Shown here: positions 53,166-62,661 of the stretch, one piece after another | How the letters are laid out: every line of letters begins with the position of its first letter | Numbering within the stretch: the stretch's first letter is position 1 | Source of the DNA: Sphingomonas phyllosphaerae FA2 | GTDB taxonomy: Bacteria; Pseudomonadota; Alphaproteobacteria; Sphingomonadales; Sphingomonadaceae | Direction of reading: 5' to 3' | DNA length: 64,000 bases | NCBI RefSeq assembly: GCF_000427645.1 | Contig: NZ_KE386571.1 | Coordinates: forward strand, 981,676 to 1,045,675 | Translations under genes and position numbers: made by a program | Notes under the pieces: generated by a model | Seen by the model: only the letters and a program-made list of their open reading frames with translations | What the model was told of the DNA's origin: nothing | The model's database searches: none

Positions 53166-54299
53166 ATGAGCATTGCATCGGCATTGGGGTTGGGCGGCCA
53201 AAAGGTCCGTTACGCAATCGTCGGGCTGGGCGACATCTCGCAAGAGGCGTTGATGCCGGGCGTCGCCCACACCGGCAATTCGGAGATGACCGCGCTGGTC
53301 TCGGGCGATGCCGAGAAGCTCGAAGCGCTCGGCAAGCGGTACGACATCGCCGATCGTTATTCCTACGAGCAGTTCCCCGAGTTGCTGCGCTCAGGGACGA
53401 TCGACGCCATCTACCTCGCCACGCCGAACTGGCGTCATGCCGAATTCGCGATCCCGGCGCTCGAGGCCGGCATCCACGTCTTGTGCGAAAAGCCGCTCGA
53501 CGTCTCGGCGGAGAAGGCGCGCGCGATCATCGCCGCGGGCCAGCGCGGCAAGGCGAAGCTGATGACCGCCTATCGCCTGCATTTCGAGCCCGCCACGCTC
53601 GACGCAATCCGCCGCATCCGCGCGGGCGAGCTGGGCGATCTGATCGCCTTCACCGCCTGCTTCACGCAAATGGTGGACCCTGCCAATCACCGCGCGACCA
53701 ACGGAATCGAGGCCGGGCCGCTGTTCGACATGGGCGCCTATCCGATCAACGCGATCCGCTACCTGTTCGGGGCCGAGCCGCTGGAGGTCGTCTCGGCGGT
53801 CGGTGTGCGCCATGCCGAGTCCGGGTTCGGCGACTTCGACGATACGATTGCGGTGACGCTGCGGCTGCCGGGCGACCGGCTCGCGCAATTCACGGTCAGC
53901 TATTACGCCAACAACGTCGACAGCCTGACGATCGCGGGCACCAAGGGCTCGATCGAGATGAACCCGGCTTTCGGCTTCGGGCAGGGGCTGGAGCATCATC
54001 GCCAGATCGGCGAGAAGCAGTCGCAAGAAACCTACAAGGCCACCGACCAGTTCGGTGGTGAGTTGCGCTACTTCTCCGATTGCATCCTCAAGGATCGCGA
54101 CCCGGAGCCGGACGGCGAGGAAGGGCTGGCCGACCTGCTGGTGATCGAGGCGATCGTCGCGGCGCTGAAATCCGGCGGCGCCGTGCCGGTCGAGCCGCTC
54201 GCGCGGGCGCGCCGCATCGACCCGGATGCCCAGGAGCAGACGTTGCGCGCAGTGTCCGCGCCCGAGCCGGTCAACGCCGCGCCGCCGACGGGCGCCTGA
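53166..54299 (+). CDS. Gfo/Idh/MocA-family oxidoreductase (glucose-fructose-oxidoreductase-like)
   Basis: A 377-residue enzyme with an N-terminal Rossmann fold (RYAIVGLGDISQEALMPGV) and the family EKP motif in CEKPLDVS. The region GPLFDMGAYPINAIRYLF and the FGQGL segment resemble glucose-fructose oxidoreductases and related xylose/glucose dehydrogenases. No Tat signal is seen, so it is probably cytoplasmic. ATG 53166 is chosen; the upstream in-frame extension lacks a ribosome site. It is first in a same-strand run with an SDR and a GH15 enzyme, suggesting sugar or polyol conversion. Confidence 0.88.
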   Translation: MSIASALGLGGQKVRYAIVGLGDISQEALMPGVAHTGNSEMTALVSGDAEKLEALGKRYDIADRYSYEQFPELLRSGTIDAIYLATPNWRHAEFAIPALEAGIHVLCEKPLDVSAEKARAIIAAGQRGKAKLMTAYRLHFEPATLDAIRRIRAGELGDLIAFTACFTQMVDPANHRATNGIEAGPLFDMGAYPINAIRYLFGAEPLEVVSAVGVRHAESGFGDFDDTIAVTLRLPGDRLAQFTVSYYANNVDSLTIAGTKGSIEMNPAFGFGQGLEHHRQIGEKQSQETYKATDQFGGELRYFSDCILKDRDPEPDGEEGLADLLVIEAIVAALKSGGAVPVEPLARARRIDPDAQEQTLRAVSAPEPVNAAPPTGA

Positions 54300-54328
54300 C
54301 CCTTCACCCGATCGCGCAGGAGATACCG

Positions 54329-55141
54329 ATGTCCAATCCTTCCCAGCCGCTCGCCGGCCATGTCGCGGTGGTGACCGGGGCCAGTTCGGGCATCGGGCTG
54401 GGGGTGGCCGAGGGGCTGGCAGCGGCCGGCGCCGCGGTGGTCGTCAACTATCATTCCGACGCCGACGCCGCCGAGGAATTGGTGGCCCGCGTGCGGGCGG
54501 ATGGCGGACGCGCGATTGCGGTCGGTGCCAACGTTTCGGAGGAGCAGGAGGTCGTCAAACTGTTCGACACGGCGGCCAGTGCTTTCGGCCGGGTCGACGT
54601 GCTGGTCGCCAATTCGGGCGTGCAGAAGGATGCGGCGATCGCCGACATGTCGCTCGCGGACTGGAACACCGTGATCGAGGTCAACCTGACCGGCCAGTTC
54701 CTGTGCGCGCGCGAAGCGGTGCGGCGCTTCCGCGCGCAAGCCAAGGAAGGGCGACCCGCCCGCAGCGCCGGTGCGATCATCACGATGAGTTCGGTGCATG
54801 AGGTGATCCCCTGGGCCGGGCACGTCAATTATGCGGCCTCGAAGGGCGGCAGCCGGATGCTCACCCGTTCGCTGGCGCAGGAGGTGGCGGTCGACGGCAT
54901 TCGCGTGAACGCGATCGCCCCCGGCGCGATCCGCACCCCGATCAACAAGGAAGCGTGGGACAGCGAGGCGGCGCTGGAAAGGCTGTTGCGGCTGATCCCT
55001 TACGGCCGGATCGGCGAGCCCGAGGATGTCGCGCGCGCCGCGGTGTGGCTGGCGTCCGATCAGGCCGATTACGTGACGGGCACCACTCTGTTCATCGACG
55101 GCGGCATGACCTTGTATCCCGAGTTCCGCGACAATGGTTGA
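54329..55141 (+). CDS. Short-chain dehydrogenase, glucose-1-dehydrogenase-like
   Basis: A 270-residue SDR. The cofactor loop is VVTGASSGIG, the structural NSG is VANSGVQ, and the catalytic Ser, Tyr and Lys lie in MSSVHE and NYAASKGG. The C-terminal GTTLFIDGGMTLYPEF is typical of glucose-1-dehydrogenase-type SDRs. ATG 54329 follows AGGAG; a longer frame overlaps the previous gene. It overlaps the GH15 start by 8 bases, so the two are probably co-translated. Confidence 0.93.
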   Translation: MSNPSQPLAGHVAVVTGASSGIGLGVAEGLAAAGAAVVVNYHSDADAAEELVARVRADGGRAIAVGANVSEEQEVVKLFDTAASAFGRVDVLVANSGVQKDAAIADMSLADWNTVIEVNLTGQFLCAREAVRRFRAQAKEGRPARSAGAIITMSSVHEVIPWAGHVNYAASKGGSRMLTRSLAQEVAVDGIRVNAIAPGAIRTPINKEAWDSEAALERLLRLIPYGRIGEPEDVARAAVWLASDQADYVTGTTLFIDGGMTLYPEFRDNG

Positions 55142-56945
55142 GCCGCTGCGTACGATCGGCGAGCATGGCATCATCGGTGATCTGGAGACGGCGGCGCTGA
55201 TCGCGCGGGATGCGACGATCGACTATCTGTGCTGGCCGTCGCTCGACAGTCCGACGATCTTCGCCGATCTGCTCGACGCGGGGAAGGGCGGGGCGTTCAC
55301 GCTCCAGCCGAACCTCGACCGGCTCGAGCACCTGCAACTTTACGTGCCCGATACCAATGTGCTGCTGACCCGCTGGATGGCGGAGGACGGCAGCGCCGAG
55401 GTGCGTGACCTGATGCCGCTCGCCGCCGCGCGCGTCCATCCCGATCATGCCGCGCGCTGCCTGATCCGCCGCGTGACCGTGACGCGCGGCACGGTGACCT
55501 TCACGATGCGTTGCGGGCCTCGGTTTGATTACGCCCGCGAGCAGCCCGCGGTGGAGGCGGTCGATGACGGCATCCGGTTCGTTGGGCGCGATCTTTCGCT
55601 GCGGCTGTTCGCTTCCGTCGCGCTTACGGCGGACGCGGACGCCGCCACCGCGCATTTCACGCTGACGTCGGGGCAGAGCGCGTGGTTCGTACTGGGCGCC
55701 GACCATCTGCTTCTTCCCGACGATCGGACGATCGACGAGGATGTCGCCGCGACGACCCAGGTATGGCGAAGTTGGGCGAACCGCTCGTCCTATAAAGGGC
55801 GCTGGCGCGAAGCGATGACCCGGTCGGCGCTCGCGCTCAAATTGCTGACGTCCGAGCGGCACGGATCGATCGCAGCCGCCGCCACCTTCTCCTTGCCCGA
55901 GGCGACCGGCGCGGGGCGGAACTGGGACTATCGCGCGACGTGGATCCGCGACGCCTCGTTCACCGTCTACGCCTTTCTGCGGCTCGGCTTCGTCGACGAG
56001 GCAGAGCATTTCAATCGTTGGGCGGCGAAGCGCGTGATGGCCGCCGATCCGGAGCATCCGATCCGCATCATGTACGCGATCGACGGCACCGAGGCGGCCG
56101 ACGAGCAGGAATTGCCGCATCTCGCCGGCTATGACGACAGCCGCCCGGTGCGGATCGGCAACGCCGCGCACGGACAGACGCAGCTCGACATCTTCGGCGA
56201 GCTGCTCGACAGCGTGTACCTTTCGAACAAATACGGCCATGCGATCAGCCACGAAGGCTGGCAGCATGTCCGCGGCATCGTCGACCATGTCATCGCGCAC
56301 TGGCAGGAACCCGACGCCGGCATCTGGGAGATGCGCGGCGCGCCGCGGCACTTCCTTCATTCGCGGGTGATGTGCTGGGTCGCGCTCGACCGCGCGATCC
56401 GGCTGGCGCACCAGCGGTCGTTGCCTGCGCCGGTGGTCGAGTGGGCGACAGCGCGCGACGCGATCGTAGAAGACGTGTGGGCGAACTTCCGCCACCCCGA
56501 ACACGGTTATTTCGTGCAGGAACGGGGCGGGCGCGAACTCGACGCCGCGGCACTGATGATGCCGCTGGTCCGCTTCGTGTCGTCGACCGATCCGGTGTGG
56601 CTCAAGACGCTGGACGCGATCGGCGCGCAGTTACGCGACGATGGTCTGGTCTATCGCTATCGCAATGCCGACGGGCTGGAAGGCGGGGAGGGGGCGTTCA
56701 CGACCTGCACCTTCTGGTACGCCGAGTGCCTGGCGCGCGCCGGGCGGATGGACGAGGCGCAGATGATACTGGCCAAGGGAATGGCCTATGCCAATTCGCT
56801 CGGCCTGTTTTCCGAGGAAGTCGATCGTCGCGGGCTGGCGCTCGGCAATTTTCCGCAGGCGCTGACGCACCTCGCCTTCATCAGCGCGGCCTATTTCATC
56901 GATCGGCGGCTCGACCCAAGTTATCATCCGAACTGGCAGCCGTAG
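55134..56945 (+). CDS. GH15-family glucoamylase/trehalase-like glycosidase
   Basis: A 603-residue cytoplasmic GH15 enzyme without signal peptide. The N-terminal beta domain (IGDLETAALIARDATIDYLCWPS) is followed by the (alpha/alpha)6 barrel: NWDYRATWIRDASFTVYAFL, IMYAIDGTEAADEQEL, RIGNAAHGQTQLDIFGELLD and EGAFTTCTFWYAECLARAG. Many cytosolic GH15 proteins of this shape are trehalases, others glucoamylases; the true substrate is unproven. It overlaps the SDR gene by 8 bases. Trehalose breakdown to glucose, then oxidation by the SDR or Gfo enzyme, would make a coherent chain (inference). Confidence 0.9.
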   Translation: MVEPLRTIGEHGIIGDLETAALIARDATIDYLCWPSLDSPTIFADLLDAGKGGAFTLQPNLDRLEHLQLYVPDTNVLLTRWMAEDGSAEVRDLMPLAAARVHPDHAARCLIRRVTVTRGTVTFTMRCGPRFDYAREQPAVEAVDDGIRFVGRDLSLRLFASVALTADADAATAHFTLTSGQSAWFVLGADHLLLPDDRTIDEDVAATTQVWRSWANRSSYKGRWREAMTRSALALKLLTSERHGSIAAAATFSLPEATGAGRNWDYRATWIRDASFTVYAFLRLGFVDEAEHFNRWAAKRVMAADPEHPIRIMYAIDGTEAADEQELPHLAGYDDSRPVRIGNAAHGQTQLDIFGELLDSVYLSNKYGHAISHEGWQHVRGIVDHVIAHWQEPDAGIWEMRGAPRHFLHSRVMCWVALDRAIRLAHQRSLPAPVVEWATARDAIVEDVWANFRHPEHGYFVQERGGRELDAAALMMPLVRFVSSTDPVWLKTLDAIGAQLRDDGLVYRYRNADGLEGGEGAFTTCTFWYAECLARAGRMDEAQMILAKGMAYANSLGLFSEEVDRRGLALGNFPQALTHLAFISAAYFIDRRLDPSYHPNWQP

Positions 56946-56952
56946 GGCTGAT

Positions 56953-56971
56953 TCGTTCGTTCCGCGAACGA
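56953..56971. terminator. Short hairpin after the GH15 gene
   Basis: TCGTTCG pairs with CGAACGA around TTCCG, 7 bases after the GH15 stop. There is no T-run, so it is a weak candidate. Confidence 0.4.
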
Positions 56972-57079
56972 CGGTGCGCCAAAGGTCGGAATTGACGCGG
57001 TCGCGCAAAGTGCGTTGTCTGCGACGATGAACGATCCTCGCTCTGCCAGACCCGCATCGCCGCTTCGAGCCGCGCGCGC

Positions 57080-58399
57080 ATGATCCTGTTGTCGATCGTC
57101 GTGGCGCTGGCGGTGCTGATCGGACTGGTCGCGCTACGTGCACCGCCGTTCCTCGCCTTCGTCGTGTCGGCGCTGGTCGCCGCGCTGCTGCTCGGCGTGC
57201 CGCTCGCGCGCCTGCCCACCGCGATCGAGAAAGGCATCGGTGATACGATCGGCCCGGTCGTCATCACGATCGTGCTCGGCGCGTTCCTCGGCAAGCTGAT
57301 CGCTGACAGCGGTGCGGCGCAGCGGATTGCGGACACGCTGATCGGCTGGTTTGGCCCGGCGCGGCTGCCGATCGCGATGGCAGCGACCGGCTTTCTGGTC
57401 GGCATCCCGCTATTCTATAATGTCGGTTTCGTGCTGATGGTGCCGCTGATCTTCTCGATCGTGCTGCGCTCGGGCCTGCCCGCGGTGCATGTCGGCATTC
57501 CGTTGCTGGCCGGATTGTCGATCGCACATGGCTTCCTGCCGCCGCACCCGTCGCCGACCGCGGTGGTGGCGCAGCTCGGCGCGGATTTGGGCGTCACGCT
57601 GATCTACGGGCTGATCGTCGGCATCCCGACTCTCGCGATTGCCGGCCCGCTGTTCGCGACGACGCTGAAGGGGATCGTGAGCCCGCCGTCGCCGTTGTTC
57701 GAGGCGGCCGCTGCCACGCGGGACCGGCGGCTGCCGGGGGCGTTCGCCAGCTTCGCCTGCGCCTTGCTGCCGATCGCGCTGATCGCCGGCGCGACCGCGC
57801 TTCATTACGCGCCACTGTCGCCGCAGGCGGCGTCGCTGGTGGCTTTCGTCGGGCATCCGACCAACGTGCTGTTGCTGTCGATCGCGGTCGGCATCGTCGC
57901 GCTCGGGCGCAGCGTCGGGCTGTCGCGCGTCGAGATGATGGACGGCTTCACCGTCGCGATCCGCGACATCGCGCCGATCCTCCTCATCATCGCCGGGGCC
58001 GGCGCACTGAAGCAGGTGCTGGTCGAAAGCGGCGCGGACAAGATCATGGCCGCACAGCTCGCCGATCTGCCGCTGCCGCCGCTCGCGCTCGGCTGGCTGC
58101 TGGCGTGCGTGATCCGCATCGCGGTCGGCTCCGCGACCGTCGCGGGGCTGACCGCGGGCGGGCTGATCCAGCCGGTGATCGTCGCGACCGGCGCGGATGC
58201 CAATCTGATGGTGCTGGCGATCGGCGCGGGCAGCCTGATGTGCAGCCACGTCAATGATTCCGGCTTCTGGATGTTCAAGGAATATTTCGGGCTTTCGCTG
58301 CGCGACACCTTCCGCTCCTGGTCGCTGATGGAGACGCTTGTCGGGGTGTTCGGTCTGCTCTTCGTGCTGTTGCTCGACGCCGCGCTGCGCGTCCTCTAG
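57080..58399 (+). CDS. GntP-family permease (gluconate:H+ symporter type)
   Basis: A 439-residue inner-membrane carrier with about twelve helices. GntP-family signatures include GDTIGPVVITIVLGAFLGKLIADSG, GIPLFYNVGFVLMVPLIF, HGFLPPHPSPTAVVAQLGA and the C-terminal CSHVNDSGFWMFKEYFG. It would import gluconate or a similar sugar acid with protons. The nearby Gfo/Idh, SDR and GH15 genes make gluconate or a keto-sugar acid plausible. It starts at the ATG 57080, 134 bases after GH15. It is followed closely by the epoxide hydrolase. Confidence 0.92.
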   Translation: MILLSIVVALAVLIGLVALRAPPFLAFVVSALVAALLLGVPLARLPTAIEKGIGDTIGPVVITIVLGAFLGKLIADSGAAQRIADTLIGWFGPARLPIAMAATGFLVGIPLFYNVGFVLMVPLIFSIVLRSGLPAVHVGIPLLAGLSIAHGFLPPHPSPTAVVAQLGADLGVTLIYGLIVGIPTLAIAGPLFATTLKGIVSPPSPLFEAAAATRDRRLPGAFASFACALLPIALIAGATALHYAPLSPQAASLVAFVGHPTNVLLLSIAVGIVALGRSVGLSRVEMMDGFTVAIRDIAPILLIIAGAGALKQVLVESGADKIMAAQLADLPLPPLALGWLLACVIRIAVGSATVAGLTAGGLIQPVIVATGADANLMVLAIGAGSLMCSHVNDSGFWMFKEYFGLSLRDTFRSWSLMETLVGVFGLLFVLLLDAALRVL

Positions 58400-58409
58400 C
58401 CTTCCGCCG

Positions 58410-59375
58410 ATGAGCGAGTTCACAGAATATGATGTGCAGGCGAACGGCATCCGCTTGCATGTGACCGAGGCGGGGAGCGGCCCCGCGGTCCTGCTCTGCC
58501 ACGGCTTCCCGGAGTTGGGCCATTCATGGCGGCATCAGCTGCGCGCGCTCGCCGACGCCGGCTATCGCGCGATCGCGCCCGACATGCGCGGCTATGGCCG
58601 CACCGAGGCACCGGCCGACACCGGTCGCTACACGATCTTCCACCTGACCGGCGATATGGTCTCGCTGCTCGGCGAACTGGGCATCGCACAGGCGGCGATC
58701 GTCGGCCACGACTGGGGCGCACCGGTCGCCTGGACCGCGGCGCAGCTCCGTCCCGATCTGTTCAAGGCGGTACTTGGCCTGTCGGTGCCGCACGCGCGCC
58801 GGGGCTCGATCAGCAGCCTCGACAAGCTGCGCCGTGCCGGGCTGCACGCTTATTACCAGCTCTATTTTCAGACCCCCGGCGTCGCCGAGCGCGAGCTGGA
58901 GGCGGACGTCGATACCGCCATGCGCCGGATCATGTGGTCGCTGTCGGCCGGCCCGCCCACGCCGTGGAACGGCATGATCGGTTCGCAAGGTGCGCTCGAC
59001 GCCTTCTGGGAACCGGATGCCGCGATGCCGTGGATCGATGACGCCGATCTTGCGGTCTACGGCGCCGCGTTCCGCGCGTCCGGGTTTGCCGGCGCGCTCA
59101 ACTGGTATCGCAACATCGACCGTAACTGGGATCTTACCGGCGCACTCGACGGGCTGCCGATCGCGCAGCCGGCGTGGTTCGCGATCGGCGACCGCGACCC
59201 GATCCTGCGCTTCGTCCAGCCTTCGATCGAGGCGCTGCCCCAAACCGTTCCCGGCCTGCTCGGCACCAGCGTCCTGTCCGGCGTCGGCCACTGGCTTCAG
59301 CAGGAAGCACCCGATGCGGTCAACGCGATCATGCTCGACTTCCTCGCGCGCGTCTTCCCCGCCGCGCGCGGCTGA
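58410..59375 (+). CDS. Soluble epoxide-hydrolase-like alpha/beta hydrolase
   Basis: A 321-residue cytoplasmic enzyme. The oxyanion motif HGFPE is at 31-35, the nucleophile Asp101 in GHDWGA, the acidic member Asp263 in IGDRDPI and His294 in GVGHWLQQEAP. Lid tyrosines are visible (Tyr149/152, Tyr233), as needed to open an epoxide. It would hydrolyse an epoxide to a diol. ATG 58410 (MSEFTEYDVQ) is chosen. It lies 10 bases after the GntP gene; the link between the two is not obvious. It converges on the M48 gene. Confidence 0.92.
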   Translation: MSEFTEYDVQANGIRLHVTEAGSGPAVLLCHGFPELGHSWRHQLRALADAGYRAIAPDMRGYGRTEAPADTGRYTIFHLTGDMVSLLGELGIAQAAIVGHDWGAPVAWTAAQLRPDLFKAVLGLSVPHARRGSISSLDKLRRAGLHAYYQLYFQTPGVAERELEADVDTAMRRIMWSLSAGPPTPWNGMIGSQGALDAFWEPDAAMPWIDDADLAVYGAAFRASGFAGALNWYRNIDRNWDLTGALDGLPIAQPAWFAIGDRDPILRFVQPSIEALPQTVPGLLGTSVLSGVGHWLQQEAPDAVNAIMLDFLARVFPAARG

Positions 59376-59385
59376 GCCGAAACAA

Positions 59386-60621
59386 TTATTGCAGGTCCGG
59401 TTCGCCCGGATGATGCGCTTTCCACTGCATTGCCATCAGGATGCGCGTGTGGCCGGAGGGGTGGTCGAAGAACACGATTTCCTCGAGTGGCGACGGGTTC
59501 AGTTTGCGATACGCGCCCAGCTTCAGCGCCACGCGCGCCCAGCCGTCGGGCGCGCGCGACGCGTTGATCCCGAAATAATCGGCCTGCCGCTCGTGGAAAC
59601 GGATCAGGCTGTTCGTCACCGGCGTCAGCAGCACGCCCAGCACGCTGATGACGATCGTCGCCGGCACCAGCATCGCCGGATCGTCGCGCGACGCGATCCC
59701 CCAGCGCGCGCCGAACCGCGCGACCAGCCACGGCGTCGCGCGATCGATCACCAGCAGGAACAGCCCGGCGATCAGCGTGAACCCGATCAGCAATGTCGCG
59801 GTGTGGCCGAGCACGTAATGGCCCAGCTCATGCCCCATCACCGCGCGCACTTCGGCCGGGGATGTCTGGTTGAGCAGATTGTCGTTGAGCGCCACGCGCA
59901 CCGTCGGCCCGATCCCGGCGACGTTGGCGGAGATGCGCTTCGTCTGCCGTGACGCGTCGACGACCAGAACATTGTCGGCGGGCACGCCATTGGCCTGCGC
60001 CATTTGCAGGATCTGCGCGCGCAGCGGCGAGGCGGGCATCGGCGTGTAGCGGTTGAACAGCGGCTCGATGAACACCGGGCTGAGCAGCAGCCCGATCAGC
60101 AGGAAGATCCCGCTGGCCAGCGTTCCCCACGCCCACCAGCTGCGCGGCAGTTTCCGGTACAAGGTCAGGATCGCGAGCAGCCCGATCGCGCCCAGCAAGG
60201 TGCCGACCAGTGTCGCGATCGACCATTCGCCCAGCCACGCCGCCAGCGTCTGGTTCGACATCCCGTATTGCTGCTCGCGCGCCCAGCCGACGTACAGCGA
60301 CCACGGCAGCGTCAGCAGGCCGGTGATCGCCAGATAGATCAGCGAGAAGAGGAACGCCCGCGGCGTCTTGCGTCCCCGCGCCCAGCGATCGGCGGTTTGC
60401 GACAGTCGCGCCACCACGCCGGTCTGCAACAGCCCCCAGGCGACGACGATACCGACCAGCGCATTCCACAGGATCAGCCAATAGGTGCCTTCGAAATACG
60501 CGTCCGATCTGGCGCGAGCCGCGGCATCGATCGAGGCGAGATAGGCGTCGGTCGCCGCCACGGGATCGAAACCCGGCGCCACCTGTGCCGCCGCCGACGC
60601 GATCGAGGCCAATATCATCAT
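59386..60621 (-). CDS. M48-family membrane metallopeptidase (Ste24/CAAX-protease-like)
   Basis: A 411-residue integral membrane protease. HELGH gives His264, Glu265 and His268; Glu344 in FHERQADYFG is the third zinc ligand. Several helices surround it, and the N-terminal part with QYGMSNQTLAAWLGEW is typical of the peptidase_M48_N domain of Ste24-like enzymes. In bacteria they act in membrane protein quality control. An N-terminal hydrophobic stretch is present. It is preceded on the same strand, 139 bases away, by the DUF2891 gene, but probably has its own promoter. Confidence 0.92.
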   Translation of the reverse strand: MMILASIASAAAQVAPGFDPVAATDAYLASIDAAARARSDAYFEGTYWLILWNALVGIVVAWGLLQTGVVARLSQTADRWARGRKTPRAFLFSLIYLAITGLLTLPWSLYVGWAREQQYGMSNQTLAAWLGEWSIATLVGTLLGAIGLLAILTLYRKLPRSWWAWGTLASGIFLLIGLLLSPVFIEPLFNRYTPMPASPLRAQILQMAQANGVPADNVLVVDASRQTKRISANVAGIGPTVRVALNDNLLNQTSPAEVRAVMGHELGHYVLGHTATLLIGFTLIAGLFLLVIDRATPWLVARFGARWGIASRDDPAMLVPATIVISVLGVLLTPVTNSLIRFHERQADYFGINASRAPDGWARVALKLGAYRKLNPSPLEEIVFFDHPSGHTRILMAMQWKAHHPGEPDLQ

Positions 60622-60760
60622 CCGTCCCCCCGTTGTTATGGCGGCAGGCTAGCGGCGGAGGACGGGCTGCGCCAGCGGTGCCGTTTGCGGCGGGAAGAAC
60701 CAACTTCCTTCGTTGCTTCGGACTTGATCCAAGGGAAACGGAGAGTAGTTGTGGTGAAAC

Positions 60761-61765
60761 CTAGGCGCTTGCAGTGTCGCCCGTCGCGAGCAGCGCGAAA
60801 GTCGCCAGCCAGTGGCCACCCATGTAATCGTCGTCGAGATGCGGCAGGCTGGCCTGGAGGTGCCGCTCCGCCGCGTTCGTCATCGCGCTCGCCGCCGGGT
60901 GGTTTGCCCCGAGCGCCGCCGCGATCGCCCGCCAGCACCATGCGCGGCTGAGGTTCAGGCCATCCAGATGCGCGATCTTGCCGTCGCTCCGGTCGGAGAC
61001 GGTGGCCGGGCGGAACAGGGTCGCGGGCTCGCCGTGGACCAGATCGGGCAGGAAGGCGTCGAACCAGTCGGCGAACGCCGCAGCGGGCAGCACCCGGCTC
61101 ATCAACAACGCCTCGGTCAGCGCAGAGGACAGGAAGTCGTCGCCCGACGGCTCCCATGCCTGACACCCGCGATCGTTGCCGAACCAGTCCTGCGCCCGCG
61201 CATCGATCAACGCGACGAGCGCCGGGTTGCGCGTCGCCGCCCAGTCATGCGCCAGCACGAGCGCGAAGGCGGTGTTGCCGTGGGTTCCGGCGCGCAGCGG
61301 ATAGGTGAGCTTCGGCAGATAGGTCATGAACCGCGCCGCGAAGGCGGCAGCGAGTGGCGCGAGCGCGTCGCTCCAGCCCTCGGCGTGGCGCGCTGCCTCG
61401 GCATGGAGCGCGAGCAGCCAGGCCCAGCCATATGGCCGCTCGAACCCCGCGGTCAGCGGCCGGTCGAGGTAGGCCAGCTCGCCCGCGACCTTGGCGGGCG
61501 TCAGCATCGCGTCGGCGCGCGCGACGATGGCGAGTGTCTCGGGCAGATCGGGGAACAGCCGCCGCACCGTCAGCAACTGCCACCAGCCGTGTACGCAGCT
61601 GTGCCAGTCGAAACTGCCGTGGAAGATCGGGTGGAGCGCCGCCGGGGGTACCGCATCCTGCGGTCCGGTCAGCACCTGATCGAGCTTGTAGGGATATTCG
61701 CGTCCGACATGGTCGAGCGTGATGCGCGCGAAGCGACCGGCCAGCGCGGGATCGAGCAACATCAT
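60761..61765 (-). CDS. DUF2891 family protein
   Basis: A 334-residue cytoplasmic protein of the DUF2891 family. Conserved segments include HPIFHGSFDWHSCVHGWWQL, AGTHGNTAFALVLAHDW, CQAWEPSGDDFLSSALTEALLM and DDDYMGGHWLATFALL. The helical make-up and the histidine and acidic motifs suggest an (alpha/alpha)-barrel-type enzyme, but the activity is not known to me. Its ATG overlaps the stop of the DUF979 gene (ATGA), placing it in the 5-oxoproline-type operon, so it may act on a product or modified form of that substrate. A longer frame upstream only shadows DUF979. Confidence 0.85.
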   Translation of the reverse strand: MMLLDPALAGRFARITLDHVGREYPYKLDQVLTGPQDAVPPAALHPIFHGSFDWHSCVHGWWQLLTVRRLFPDLPETLAIVARADAMLTPAKVAGELAYLDRPLTAGFERPYGWAWLLALHAEAARHAEGWSDALAPLAAAFAARFMTYLPKLTYPLRAGTHGNTAFALVLAHDWAATRNPALVALIDARAQDWFGNDRGCQAWEPSGDDFLSSALTEALLMSRVLPAAAFADWFDAFLPDLVHGEPATLFRPATVSDRSDGKIAHLDGLNLSRAWCWRAIAAALGANHPAASAMTNAAERHLQASLPHLDDDYMGGHWLATFALLATGDTASA

Positions 61766-62661
61766 CGGACCACCCACCAGATCAACAGAATATTGAACGC
61801 CAGCAGCGGCACCGCCGTCGCCGCCTGCGCGCGGATCACGCCATAGCGATCCTTCAGCTCCAGCAACGCGGCGGGGACGATGTTGAAATTGGCCGCCATC
61901 GGCGTCAGCAGCGTGCCGCAGAATCCCGCCAGCATCCCCAGTGCCGCTACGGGCGCGGGATCGCCGCCATAGCCGCGGACGAGCAACGGCAACCCGATTG
62001 CCGAGATCATCACCGGGAATGCGGCAAAGGCATTGCCCATCACGATTGTGAACAGCGCCATGCCGAGCCCATAGGCCAGCGCCGCGCCGAACACGCTGCC
62101 CGCCGGGATCGCCGCACCGGCCAGCCCGCCGACGACGGTGCCGACGCCCGCCACGGCGAAGATCGCGCCAAGGCTCGCGAGCAATTGCGGCATGATCGCT
62201 GCCCAGCCGATCTCGTCGAGCAATCGCCGCCCGGCGCGCACCCCCTCTAGTGGCGGGGTCTTCAGTATAAGGTGACACAGCACCAGCGCGAGCAGCGCAC
62301 CGGCGGCGAGCGCCACCAGCGTCGCCTGCGCCGGATCGACGACTGTCGGCAGTTGCTTGAACAGCAACGTGCCTCCCAAGGCCGCGACCGGAATGACGAG
62401 CGCGAGCGCAAGCAACGGTCCGCGGGGCGCCGCCGGCTCTACCGTCTCGCCCCGCCGCATTCGTCCCGAGGTCGCGACTGCGACCAGCGCCAGCACCAGG
62501 ACGCCGTTGCCGACGTCGCCGATCCAGTCGCCGGCAAAGAAGGAGAGCGCGAGGAGCGCATGGAACGCGCCATTGGCCCAGCGTCGATCGACGAAGCCGA
62601 GCACCGCCGCCGCCGCGAAGAAGCAGCCGGCGACCAGATAGACGAAGTTCAGCCCGATCAT
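61762..62661 (-). CDS. DUF979 membrane protein (putative 5-oxoproline transporter subunit)
   Basis: A 299-residue protein with about nine hydrophobic helices (MIGLNFVYLVAGCFFAAAAVLG first). DUF979 nearly always pairs with DUF969, and the two were proposed as a 5-oxoproline transporter because they cluster with oxoprolinase genes (recalled from comparative genomics). The FGAALAYGLGMALFTIVMGN and MLAGFCGTLLTPMAANFNIVPAALLEL segments are characteristic. It overlaps DUF969 and DUF2891 by 4 bases each (ATGA), so the chain is translationally coupled. ATG 62661. Confidence 0.88.
   Translation of the reverse strand: MIGLNFVYLVAGCFFAAAAVLGFVDRRWANGAFHALLALSFFAGDWIGDVGNGVLVLALVAVATSGRMRRGETVEPAAPRGPLLALALVIPVAALGGTLLFKQLPTVVDPAQATLVALAAGALLALVLCHLILKTPPLEGVRAGRRLLDEIGWAAIMPQLLASLGAIFAVAGVGTVVGGLAGAAIPAGSVFGAALAYGLGMALFTIVMGNAFAAFPVMISAIGLPLLVRGYGGDPAPVAALGMLAGFCGTLLTPMAANFNIVPAALLELKDRYGVIRAQAATAVPLLAFNILLIWWVVR

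Noticed and set aside
52370..54061. 563-codon plus-strand frame spanning the divergent Gfo/Idh genes
   Set aside because: It is antisense to one gene and out of frame with the other; both have clear Rossmann motifs in their own frames.
60622..60760. Possible small RNA or riboswitch in the gap before the M48 gene
   Set aside because: Only weak local pairing around AAGAAC/ACTTCC; no clear structure, terminator or conserved motif could be supported.
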